Shown piece by piece: positions 28,262 through 36,997 of a stretch of DNA of 64,000 bases. Each line of letters starts with the position of its first letter. Positions within the stretch are counted from its first letter, which is position 1. Made by a program: the position numbers and the translations under genes. The DNA comes from Planctomycetota bacterium (GTDB lineage: Bacteria > Planctomycetota > GCA-002687715). The notes beneath the pieces were generated by a model, which was not told where the DNA came from, ran no database searches, and saw only the letters and a program-made list of their open reading frames with translations. The stretch is taken from the NCBI GenBank assembly GCA_009691765.1, contig SIAO01000011.1, forward strand, positions 16,407 to 80,406, in the 5' to 3' direction.

Positions 28262-29008
28262 TCAGGCGCGGCTATTCACGGAAACGGCACCGAGGACACT
28301 CACACCGCTTCGGGTGAGCCGCTCGATCGCCTGTTCGGCCTTCTGGCGTGGGTCACGTCCAACCTCGATGACCAGCACCAAACCGTCGGCACATGCACCA
28401 AGAACTTCTGAGTCGGCAGAAGCATTGAGCGCTGGTGCCGCTACTAAGACCAAATCCCATCCGGCCTTCGCTTGTGCAAAGAGCGCCGTAGTCGGCGCAG
28501 AGCGCACAGATCCGCCTTGCACACGATTTTGATCACCAGCTGGAAGAAAATCCACTCCAGGGACAGCGCTGGGTTGCACCGCACCGCGATCGAAACTGGC
28601 GCCAAGAGCTTCTGCAAAGCCTGGGCTGCGACGTGCTGCCAGCATGGCATCAAGGCGCCCGGCCCTAAGATCGCCATCCAGCACGAGCACACTGCCTGCA
28701 CCACCCTCTGCGAAAGTCGCAGCCATATTGGCCACGAGCAGCGCGGATTGTTCGCTGTCGTTGATCCCTGCGAACACCACAACCTTGGGTTGCGGATTCA
28801 TGCGCTGTAGCGCCGTACGCAAGCGACGAAACTCCTCGCAACGAGGATCGTGCGGCGCACTAAACGCAATCAAGCGTTCATCGACGCGCCACGCAGCGCG
28901 CTCGTTCACGGCAGCCACTGGGCTGGCGCCCGCTGGCGCACCGCTGTCAGCTCGGGTTTGTTCCCGCTCAGCGGCAGCTTTGTTCAACGCGTCATGCATC
29001 CGGCCCAT
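28262..29008 (-). CDS. CpsD/CapB-like (BY-kinase/MinD superfamily) ATPase-like protein with degenerate P-loop
   Basis: DPRCEEFRRLRTAL, VVVFAGINDSEQSALLVANMAATFAEGGAGSVLVLDGDLRAGRLD. Confidence 0.8.
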   Translation of the reverse strand: MGRMHDALNKAAAEREQTRADSGAPAGASPVAAVNERAAWRVDERLIAFSAPHDPRCEEFRRLRTALQRMNPQPKVVVFAGINDSEQSALLVANMAATFAEGGAGSVLVLDGDLRAGRLDAMLAARRSPGFAEALGASFDRGAVQPSAVPGVDFLPAGDQNRVQGGSVRSAPTTALFAQAKAGWDLVLVAAPALNASADSEVLGACADGLVLVIEVGRDPRQKAEQAIERLTRSGVSVLGAVSVNSRA

Positions 29009-29017
29009 GCTTAGTCC

Positions 29018-29920
29018 TCAACGCTGGCCCCCGAAAAACGGGAGTTTGATGAATGTACGCCTTGGCCCACCTCGGGCCGCAGCTTCTTCGCGTTCACGCG
29101 AACGAAAATCGAAATCCTGCCCCTCGATCTCACGCAATCCGGCCATCACAGTCGCTTGTTCCAACTTGCGCTGATTCTCTGTGAACGCCACGAGTAACGA
29201 CTTATCGCAAGCGAGGTTCACGAGACGCGGAATACCTCGCGAATAACGCCACACAGTAGCGACGGCACGATCGCTGAAGCGCACCGATCCACTAGCGCCG
29301 GCGCATTGCAAACGGTGATTAATGTAATGCTGCGTCTCTGCCATGTCCAAACCCTGCAAATGAAACCTCAGCGTGATGCGCTGACGCAACTGACGCAAAT
29401 CTGGATGGTCCACGCTTCGGCGCAACTCTGGCTGTCCCACCAGTACGATCTGCACCAGTTTTTCGCGCTCCGTTTCAAGGTTGGAAATCAAGCGCAATTC
29501 TTCCAAGGTCGACCTTGGCAGGTCTTGAGCTTCATCCACAAGCAACACGACATTGCGATCTTGAGCAAGGCAATCAATGAGAAACCGATTGATGGCTTCG
29601 AGGAGCTCCGGCCTGCTGGGCTTCACTCCCTCGAGGCCGAATTCCCGTGCCACCGTCTGCAACAACTGCACACCAGTGAGGCGGCTGTTGGTAATGATGG
29701 CAGTGGCGGTGCGTGGATTCAGACGCTTCAAGAGTGCGCGGGTGACCGTGGTCTTGCCAGCGCCGATTTCACCACTCAGAAGCGCGAATCCGCGGCGGCT
29801 CTCCACGCAGTGCAATAGCTGCGCCAAGGCCTCGTTGTGTTGCGCGGATCCGAAAAAGAAACTGGTATCCGGAACATTGTCGAAGGGGGATTTGGAAAGT
29901 CCGAAGTACGACTCGTACAC
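29018..29920 (-). CDS. ExeA-like AAA ATPase, exosortase-locus associated
   Basis: VYESYFGLSKSPFDNVPDTSFFFGSAQHNEALAQL, LLSGEIGAGKTTVTRALL, VVLLVDEAQDLP. GTG start at 29920 two bases after the upstream stop. Confidence 0.9.
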   Translation of the reverse strand: MYESYFGLSKSPFDNVPDTSFFFGSAQHNEALAQLLHCVESRRGFALLSGEIGAGKTTVTRALLKRLNPRTATAIITNSRLTGVQLLQTVAREFGLEGVKPSRPELLEAINRFLIDCLAQDRNVVLLVDEAQDLPRSTLEELRLISNLETEREKLVQIVLVGQPELRRSVDHPDLRQLRQRITLRFHLQGLDMAETQHYINHRLQCAGASGSVRFSDRAVATVWRYSRGIPRLVNLACDKSLLVAFTENQRKLEQATVMAGLREIEGQDFDFRSREREEAAARGGPRRTFIKLPFFGGQR

Positions 29921-29922
29921 GC

Positions 29923-31557
29923 TTACCCCACCTTGTAGAAACGCGCCATGAGATCGAACAATGCCGGCGGCAAGACGCTTTGGAGCGAGTGCACAAAGAA
30001 GCACACATGAAGCAGCGCTACGAGCGCGACCAGAACCAGCAGCACAATGGTCACTGTCTTGCGCCGCTTGCGCGACTTCTGCTGTGTACCGGATGAAATG
30101 ACGCTCTCAACGCTTGCGAGAAGAGGCACACTCAACGCGCGGCGGACTTCGGCGCTGCTCGTGTACGAGCTATTCGCGAATTCAGAGAAGAACACAAGCG
30201 CACCACCGAGAAGGAGCCCGACGAAAGCACCCACTGCGCCGAACAACGGCACGCTGGGGAACACCGGATCAAGGGTGCTCGCTTCTTCAACCACTGGCAT
30301 GCGTAGATCACGGAAGAACTCGCCGGCGTCTCCATTGACGCGGTCCCACAACCCGTTGGCTGATATCAAACTGTCAGAAAGGCGCGACATCGTTTCTGCT
30401 GCGTGGTCGCGATCAATCCTCAGATTCCAAGCCTGCTTGTTCAGCCCAGGAATCCCTTTGCAGACTGTCTCCAAGTTTGCCGATGATGCGCGCAAACGAG
30501 TGATCCGGGCACGAACGGCTTGCAATTCCGCATCGACCTCAGTACGGCGTACATCAAGATCATCGAATTTTTTGCTTGGATCGCTGGTACGTTCCACATC
30601 AATCAACTCTGGAACGGCGGCGAGCTTCGCTTGTTCGATTTCAACTAAGGCGATTAGCTTTTTGTAATCGGGGTGGCGTTCGGTGCCGCGCTTCTTGAGA
30701 GCCTCGATGGCAAGGCTCGCTTCCGACACACGCCGACGCTGCTCCTCGTATTCAGGATTGCGCTTCTGCGTGCGCTTCACAGTTTCGACCGGCGTGACGG
30801 ACACGCTGCTGCGCAAGCGTTCGAGCTTCTCAATCAAACCTTGTTCCAGGACTTCTTCGTCAGCAAGTTGCTCACGCTGACGCGCCAACTCAGTAAGCCG
30901 CGAAGTGAGCACGTTCTCGCCGATCAACTGGAAGTCGTTGTTCTTCTGAAAAGACTCATAGGCGCTGAGCGCTGTGTCTGCACCCGTCTTGGCGGCATCG
31001 CGACGCGCGACCAAGCTTCGGCGCGCACGAGCAATCTCGCCGCGATACACCTCAAGCACGTAGTCCTTGTATTTCTGGACCACAGCATTTACGAAAGAGA
31101 TGACCTTGCGGGCATCGCGACCGCGGTACCCGATTTCGAGCAAGTCCGGGCCGATCTTCTGCTCAGTAAGCTTCACGGTCGTGCTGTCCAGCACTCGTTG
31201 CACCAGGCGCGCACGCCCCTTGGGATCATCGGGATCGAAGCCTTCCGTGATGTTCAAACGCGTGATCACATCACGAAGAAACGTCGGGCTCTTGATGACT
31301 TCCGCGATGGTGGTCAAGAACGGCTTGTGCGGCAGAGTGAAATCCATCTGCTGAAAGAACTTGTCTAGCAACTGCCGGTCAACGGCTTCGATTGTCGCTG
31401 ACGCTTGAAACTGAGGTGGCAGCACAAGCGCCAGCAGCACTGCGCCTACCAAAAGCACGCCAAAGGGCGCGAGCAGCACCCATTTGCGCCTGCGGAGCAA
31501 CGGCAGAATGTCGCCGCCGCCGATCCCGACAAAAGTTTGTTGCTCGTTTTCCGCCAT
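29923..31557 (-). CDS. Polysaccharide chain-length determinant (Wzz/GumC family), exosortase-locus type
   Basis: N- and C-terminal TM, central coiled coil, Wzz-like N-terminus; between Wza-like and ExeA-like genes. Confidence 0.87.
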   Translation of the reverse strand: MAENEQQTFVGIGGGDILPLLRRRKWVLLAPFGVLLVGAVLLALVLPPQFQASATIEAVDRQLLDKFFQQMDFTLPHKPFLTTIAEVIKSPTFLRDVITRLNITEGFDPDDPKGRARLVQRVLDSTTVKLTEQKIGPDLLEIGYRGRDARKVISFVNAVVQKYKDYVLEVYRGEIARARRSLVARRDAAKTGADTALSAYESFQKNNDFQLIGENVLTSRLTELARQREQLADEEVLEQGLIEKLERLRSSVSVTPVETVKRTQKRNPEYEEQRRRVSEASLAIEALKKRGTERHPDYKKLIALVEIEQAKLAAVPELIDVERTSDPSKKFDDLDVRRTEVDAELQAVRARITRLRASSANLETVCKGIPGLNKQAWNLRIDRDHAAETMSRLSDSLISANGLWDRVNGDAGEFFRDLRMPVVEEASTLDPVFPSVPLFGAVGAFVGLLLGGALVFFSEFANSSYTSSAEVRRALSVPLLASVESVISSGTQQKSRKRRKTVTIVLLVLVALVALLHVCFFVHSLQSVLPPALFDLMARFYKVG

Positions 31558-31565
31558 GGTGATCC

Positions 31566-32387
31566 TTAGAACGCCCCGCCCATCGCAAAGGTCGCATCCC
31601 CGGAGAGAATGCGCACTGAGTAGTTCACACTGACGACGGCCCTACTAATTGTGAACAAGCTCTGGAATGGCGCCGAGATTCCCGCAATGGCGCTGTTCAC
31701 ATGCCCGATCCAAGTCGGCGGCACGTAAATAATGTCGTCTGGGCGAATCTGAATGTTGCCGCCCGTCAGCCCCTTCTTGTAAATCTCTGTCACGTTCACA
31801 GTGAGAACGCGCGGTTGGCGCGGATCACCGCGAATGATTTTCACGTGCTTGTCATCATCGAGCAGCGAGGAGGGTGCCCCCATCTGCACAAAGACATCGA
31901 AGAGCACCACGTCACCGCGAAACTCCATGGACTTGATGATGGATCCGCCCAGCCGAATGTCCGGGGCAGCGATGTAGTAGCGCTTGCTCTGCACCTCCCC
32001 GACACCAAGAACCACTTCCGGATCTTTGAGATACAGAGCGAGGCGGCCAGTGACTTTCTTCTTCAATTGCGAAGGTGTCAGGCCTGCGCCCAAGATGTCG
32101 CCCATCCAAGCGAAGCTGAAGTTGCCGTCATTGCGAATCGCGAAGCGCCCGCTGAGCTTCGGTTCATCCGGAACTTCAATCAGCACCTCATCGCCGACAC
32201 CGAACACAAACTCGTTCTCTTCAGGATCTTGTGAATACTTGCGCCCAAAGCCGCGGGTATTGCCGTCGGCACCGAGCTCGTCAAAAGTAGACCCAGGCCC
32301 GTTGCTGCACGCTTGCAGCAGCAGGAATCCTGTCGCGGCAATGAGCACGCACACGAGTTTCAGTGCCCGTCGGGCCTTTGCTGTCAT
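31566..32387 (-). CDS. Polysaccharide export lipoprotein (Wza family)
   Basis: Lipobox LLLQAC; YSQDPEENEFVFGVGDEVLIEV, SLRB-like repeats, IQIRPDDIIYVPPTWIG. Confidence 0.92.
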   Translation of the reverse strand: MTAKARRALKLVCVLIAATGFLLLQACSNGPGSTFDELGADGNTRGFGRKYSQDPEENEFVFGVGDEVLIEVPDEPKLSGRFAIRNDGNFSFAWMGDILGAGLTPSQLKKKVTGRLALYLKDPEVVLGVGEVQSKRYYIAAPDIRLGGSIIKSMEFRGDVVLFDVFVQMGAPSSLLDDDKHVKIIRGDPRQPRVLTVNVTEIYKKGLTGGNIQIRPDDIIYVPPTWIGHVNSAIAGISAPFQSLFTISRAVVSVNYSVRILSGDATFAMGGAF

Positions 32388-32576
32388 GATCCCTACCCCT
32401 TGGCGAGTGCAAACCACTGCGCGTCATTCCCTTCGCCTAGCTGCACCTGGGAATCGGATGCAACCTGGTTCACCCACCCATCGGCAGCGCTTGCCTTCTG
32501 GGTTGAGCCATCATAGCCGTGGAGCACTGTTTACGGCCGTTCCCACCAGTACCGAAGGCACATCCCTACCATCATT

Positions 32577-32593
32577 GTTGCTTCACGAGCAAC
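32577..32593. repeat. Perfect inverted repeat GTTGCT-tcacg-AGCAAC in the intergenic region upstream of the wza-like gene
   Basis: 6-bp perfect stem, 5-nt loop; no adjacent T-tract, so not called a terminator. Confidence 0.5.
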
Positions 32594-32673
32594 CTATAGA
32601 TGAATGCCGCAACAAGTTACGACAATGCGCTTAGATCTCAACAAAGTCCTAAAAAACGAAACTGAGCGCGTAA

Positions 32674-33414
32674 CTAGTCTTGACGCTGCTGCCGTGGAAG
32701 ACGCTTCGGGGCGGCGCTGAGGAAATTGAAGCGTGCGATGGCCCAAAGTGCTGAGAAGCCATCAAACCAGCGGATCTTCTTGCCTTCGTCGAAGTCACGG
32801 CCGCTGTATGAGACAGGCACCTCATAGACCTTGGCCCCCATGCGGGCCACCTTGGCGGTGATCTCGGGCTCGACGTCAAAGCGGTTGGCGCACAGCTCAA
32901 GCCGCTCTACTACGCTGCGCCGCATGACTTTGTAGCACGTCTCCATGTCCGTGAGGTTCAGCCCCGTACACAGGTTTGAGACCAACGTCAGGAAACGATT
33001 CCCCATGTAGTGCGCGAACAAATGGACGCGGTGTGTCCCACCACGAAAGCGCGAACCGAAAACCACATCAGCTCGTCCGTCGAGCAATGGCGCGAGCAGC
33101 ACGAGATAGTCACTGGGGTCGTACTCAAGATCTGCATCCTGCACGAGGACAATGTCGCCACGCGCAGCGGCAAACCCGGTGCGCAACGCAGCACCCTTCC
33201 CCGAGTTCTTGCTGTGACGCACCACCGAAACACCAGGCCACTGTGCAACGAGCTTCGAAAGCACTTCAGCAGAACCATCAGTGCTGGCATCATCCACTGC
33301 CACGATTTCGAGTTGTACGCCTTGTGGCAGCGCGGCAGCAAGCACACGACGCACGCAGCGCTCGACGGTGGCGACTTCATTGAAAACAGGAATGACGATG
33401 CTCAGTAGAGTCAA
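32674..33414 (-). CDS. Glycosyltransferase family 2 (dolichol-phosphate mannosyltransferase-like)
   Basis: LSIVIPVFNEVATVERCVRRVL, VDDASTDGSAEVL, GKGAALRTGFAAARGDIVLVQDADLEYDPSDY; probable TTG start overlapping rfbB stop (TTGA). Confidence 0.88.
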   Translation of the reverse strand: MTLLSIVIPVFNEVATVERCVRRVLAAALPQGVQLEIVAVDDASTDGSAEVLSKLVAQWPGVSVVRHSKNSGKGAALRTGFAAARGDIVLVQDADLEYDPSDYLVLLAPLLDGRADVVFGSRFRGGTHRVHLFAHYMGNRFLTLVSNLCTGLNLTDMETCYKVMRRSVVERLELCANRFDVEPEITAKVARMGAKVYEVPVSYSGRDFDEGKKIRWFDGFSALWAIARFNFLSAAPKRLPRQQRQD

Positions 33415-34433
33415 GGTTGCGCCAGACGCGAGCCGTACATGCGCTCGTAATAGCCACGGTAGTCCCCCGAACGCACTCGCTCCCACCACGGACGCTGTTG
33501 TTGATACCAAGCGACAGTTGCAGCGAGGCCATCTTCGAAATTGTGCAGCGTGGCATAGCCGAGTTCTGCGCGGATCTTCTCGTCATTGATGGCGTAACGC
33601 CGATCGTGCCCGAGCCGATCCTTCACATATCGAATCAATTCCTCGCCGTGTCCGAGCGCACGCAGAATCGTGCGTACGACATCGATATTTCGGCGCTCGC
33701 TCCGGCCTCCAACGTTGTAGACCTCGCCGACGCGACCATCGCGGCGTACCAAATCCACCGCACGGCAATGGTCTTCCACGTGAATCCAATCGCGCACGTT
33801 CATGCCGTCGCCATATACGGGCAGCTGCTTGCCCTCCATGGCATTCGCGATCATGAGCGGAATCAATTTTTCGGGGAATTGATACGGACCGTAGTTGTTG
33901 GAACAGCGTGTGATGAGCACAGGCATGCTGTGCGTGTGGAACGCAGCGCGCGCGAGCAAGTCGCTGCCAGCTTTGCTCGCAGCGTATGGGCTGTTGGGCG
34001 CAAGAGGCGTAGTTTCGCTGAAAGCCGGGTCTGTCGGGCCGAGCGACCCATAAACCTCATCTGTAGAGACATGAACAAAACGCGCCACGCCGCGACGACG
34101 CGCGAAATCCAAAAGCGTCTGCGTGCCTAGAACATTGGTGCGCAAGAATGTCGCCGCATCCTCGATGGAGCGGTCCACATGTGACTCAGCCGCGAAGTGG
34201 ACAATCTCATCCACGCTCGCAGTAATAGCATCCAAAGCAGCTGCATCGCAGATGTCTGCTTTCAAGAACGTGTAGCGCGGAGCACGCTCAACTGCGCTCA
34301 GATTCTCGAGATTGCCCGCGTAGGTCAGCGCATCGAGATTCAACACCTGCACGTCGCTGTGTTGCTGCAAGACAAGGCGAATGTAGTTGCTGCCGATGAA
34401 CCCAGCACCACCCGTTACGAGAATTGTCTTCAC
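33411..34433 (-). CDS. rfbB: dTDP-glucose 4,6-dehydratase
   Basis: KTILVTGGAGFIGSNYIRLVL, HFAAESHVDRSI, VSTDEVYGSL, YAASKAGSD, TRCSNNYGPYQFPEKLIPLMI. Confidence 0.96.
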   Translation of the reverse strand: MKTILVTGGAGFIGSNYIRLVLQQHSDVQVLNLDALTYAGNLENLSAVERAPRYTFLKADICDAAALDAITASVDEIVHFAAESHVDRSIEDAATFLRTNVLGTQTLLDFARRRGVARFVHVSTDEVYGSLGPTDPAFSETTPLAPNSPYAASKAGSDLLARAAFHTHSMPVLITRCSNNYGPYQFPEKLIPLMIANAMEGKQLPVYGDGMNVRDWIHVEDHCRAVDLVRRDGRVGEVYNVGGRSERRNIDVVRTILRALGHGEELIRYVKDRLGHDRRYAINDEKIRAELGYATLHNFEDGLAATVAWYQQQRPWWERVRSGDYRGYYERMYGSRLAQP

Positions 34434-35305
34434 CGCGCATCTCCATGCAGAGCCACATGCTCCGCCAGTGCTTCTTGCCAAGTCCGCTGGAATAGCCCCA
34501 GCCTCTCCTCCAGCACACGGTTGTGCAAGGCCGAGTACTCAGGGCGTTGCGCTGGCGTGGGCCAATCGCTCGTACTAATCGGTGTAATCTCGACTTTGAT
34601 TCCTGCAAGCCTGCAGGCCTCAACAGCAAACCCATACCACGACACCACGCCCCGGTTCGCAGCATGCACGGTGCCACGCAAGCCTGCTTCGAGTGCCTTC
34701 AATGCTGCCTGCGCCGCATCGCACGTGAAAGTCGGGCTCCCGAATTGATCCACCACCACTCGCAGTGCACCGCGTGTTCGCGCAACCTTCAAAATCGTGT
34801 CCACGAAGTTCTTGCCGCCTGGGCCGAACAACCAAGCCACACGCAGAATCACATGTTCCGGAGCAATGCGGCGCACTTCGCGTTCGCCGGCTTCCTTGGA
34901 ACACGCGTACACCCCAACTGGAGCGACCGCCTGCGTTTCATCACAGGGAGCCGCGTGCGCGCCTGAAAACACAAAGTCCGTGCTCACATGCAGCAGCACT
35001 GCGCCGCTTGCGGCGGAAGCACGAGCAAGTGCGGCCGCGCCGTGTGCGTTGCTGCGAAAGGCTTGCGCTTCTTCCACTTCGGCTTTGTCCACCGCGGTGT
35101 AGGCCGCGCAGTTCACGATCCAATCTGGTTTGAACACAGCGACACACTCGGCCAATGCAGCCTCATCCGTGATGTCTAGCGCCTGCGCGCCAGAGCCAGC
35201 ATTCCTCGCTGTAGCTAGCACTTCATGCGCCACGGAGAACGCTTCAGTCATGCGCTGACCGAGCATTCCCAAAGCCCCAGTGATAAGCACTCGCGCCACA
35301 GCTAC
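34430..35305 (-). CDS. rfbD: dTDP-4-dehydrorhamnose reductase
   Basis: VLITGALGMLGQRM, PDWIVNCAAYTAVDKAE, HVSTDFVFSG, RVAWLFGPGGKNFVDTILK. Confidence 0.92.
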   Translation of the reverse strand, partial: VAVARVLITGALGMLGQRMTEAFSVAHEVLATARNAGSGAQALDITDEAALAECVAVFKPDWIVNCAAYTAVDKAEVEEAQAFRSNAHGAAALARASAASGAVLLHVSTDFVFSGAHAAPCDETQAVAPVGVYACSKEAGEREVRRIAPEHVILRVAWLFGPGGKNFVDTILKVARTRGALRVVVDQFGSPTFTCDAAQAALKALEAGLRGTVHAANRGVVSWYGFAVEACRLAGIKVEITPISTSDWPTPAQRPEYSALHNRVLEERLGLFQRTWQEALAEHVALHGDAR

Positions 35306-35306
35306 C

Positions 35307-36038
35307 TCAGTCCATGCGGTTCGCACCGCCGTCGTGCACCAACTGGGATGCACGGTACAGCGATTCAAACGTCCCGGCGTCAGTCCACCATCCATCCAAA
35401 ACCTCGCAACTCATGGTGCCTTGTGCGATGTAGGCATTGTTGACATCTGTGATTTCGAGCTCGCCGCGCCGACTGGGTTTCAGCGTCTTGGCAATTTCAA
35501 AGACGTTGGAGTCATAGAGGTAAATGCCAATGACTGCGAGATTGCTCTTGGGGTTCGTAGGTTTCTCCTCGATCCCAACGACACGTTTGCCATCGAGCTC
35601 TGCGACACCGAAACGCTCCGGGTCGTGAACCTCCTTGAGGATGATCTTGGCTCCGCGCTCCACATGTTCGAAATCTCTGACAGCCTTGGCAATGTTGCGT
35701 TCAATGATGTTGTCGCCAAGCACCACACAGATCTTCTCGCCTTCCGCAAAGTGTTCGGCCAGCTTGAGCGCGTCCGCAATGCCGCCCTCCCCCTTCTGGT
35801 AGGCGTAATTCACACGCTGCAAACCAAACTCTTCACCGTTGCCGAGCAGCTTCAGGAAATCACCGGCGCTGTTGCCGCCTGTTACGACCAAAATGTCGCG
35901 TATACCAGCGTTCACCAAACACTGGATGGGGTAATAGATCATCGGCTTGTCCCATACGGGCAGCAGATGCTTGTTGGTGATGCGAGTCAATGGGTGTAGG
36001 CGACTACCGAGACCACCAGCGAGAATGACACCCTTCAT
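35307..36038 (-). CDS. rfbA: Glucose-1-phosphate thymidylyltransferase
   Basis: MKGVILAGGLGSRLHPLTRITNKHLLPVWDKPMIYYPI. Confidence 0.95.
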   Translation of the reverse strand: MKGVILAGGLGSRLHPLTRITNKHLLPVWDKPMIYYPIQCLVNAGIRDILVVTGGNSAGDFLKLLGNGEEFGLQRVNYAYQKGEGGIADALKLAEHFAEGEKICVVLGDNIIERNIAKAVRDFEHVERGAKIILKEVHDPERFGVAELDGKRVVGIEEKPTNPKSNLAVIGIYLYDSNVFEIAKTLKPSRRGELEITDVNNAYIAQGTMSCEVLDGWWTDAGTFESLYRASQLVHDGGANRMD

Positions 36039-36997
36039 GACAACTTCCTTTCCCGTGCGTTCGCAGCATGTTGCGCACGGAACCACTTCACTGTGGCTGC
36101 AATGCCTGTGGACAACGGCGTATTGGGGTTGTAACCGAGAATACGTTGAGCAAGCCCAATGTCCGCTTGACTGTCGCGCACGTCGCCGGCGCGATCAGGT
36201 CCGTGCACCGCGTTTGCAGGCACTCCGAGGCAAGCAGCGATCTCATGCAACAGCGTGAGTAGATCGGTGCGGCCACCAGCTCCAATATTGAGCACCTGGC
36301 CCGGAGCGCTTGCCGCTTCTGCCGCCAGCAGATTCGCCTTCACGACATCACTGATATAGGTGAAATCACGGCTTTGCTTGCCATCGCCATGAATATGCAC
36401 GGCCTCACCACGCAAAAGCGCATCCACAAACTTTGGAATGACTGCGGCGTAGGCCGAATCTGGACGCTGGCGCGGACCAAACACATTGAAGTAGCGCAAC
36501 GCCACGCACTCAAGTCCGTAGACCCGCGTAAACACGCGGCAGAGGTTTTCGCCGTGCACTTTGTCCGCAGCATAGGGGCTCTGCGGTTGCTGCAACATGT
36601 CTTCACGCTTGGGCAAGACAGCCGTGTCGCCATAGGCGCTGCTGCTCGCGGCGTACACCACGCGTTTCACACCGCACTCCTTCGCAGCCAAGAGCACATT
36701 CAACGTGCCCAGGGCGTTGACTGCAAATGATGTGGCAGGATCGTCCACACTGCGCGGCACAGACGGCAGCGCGCCTTCGTGAAACACGAGATCCACGCCC
36801 TTGCACGCGCTCATCACTGCTGCGGCGTCGCGCAGATCGGTTTTCAAGAACTCGATACGCTCGGCAACGTCTGCGAGATTGGCCTCATGACCCGTGCTCA
36901 GATTGTCCAACACACGCACGCTGTCACCGCGCGCCACAAGTGCGTCCACAATGTTGGAGCCGATGAATCCCGCTCCCCCTGTCACCAGCACTTTCAT
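36035..36997 (-). CDS. NAD-dependent epimerase/dehydratase (UDP-hexose 4-epimerase-like SDR)
   Basis: MKVLVTGGAGFIGSNIVDALVARGDSVRVLDNLSTG; YxxxK-type YAADK; RYFNVFGPRQRPDSAYAAVIPKF. Confidence 0.9.
   Translation of the reverse strand: MKVLVTGGAGFIGSNIVDALVARGDSVRVLDNLSTGHEANLADVAERIEFLKTDLRDAAAVMSACKGVDLVFHEGALPSVPRSVDDPATSFAVNALGTLNVLLAAKECGVKRVVYAASSSAYGDTAVLPKREDMLQQPQSPYAADKVHGENLCRVFTRVYGLECVALRYFNVFGPRQRPDSAYAAVIPKFVDALLRGEAVHIHGDGKQSRDFTYISDVVKANLLAAEAASAPGQVLNIGAGGRTDLLTLLHEIAACLGVPANAVHGPDRAGDVRDSQADIGLAQRILGYNPNTPLSTGIAATVKWFRAQHAANARERKLS

Noticed and set aside
32388-32673. Possible c-di-GMP (GEMM) riboswitch or sigma-54 promoter upstream of wza
   Set aside because: Could not fit the GEMM consensus core, and no GG-N10-GC -24/-12 element with proper spacing was found by eye; kept only as an uncharacterised leader.
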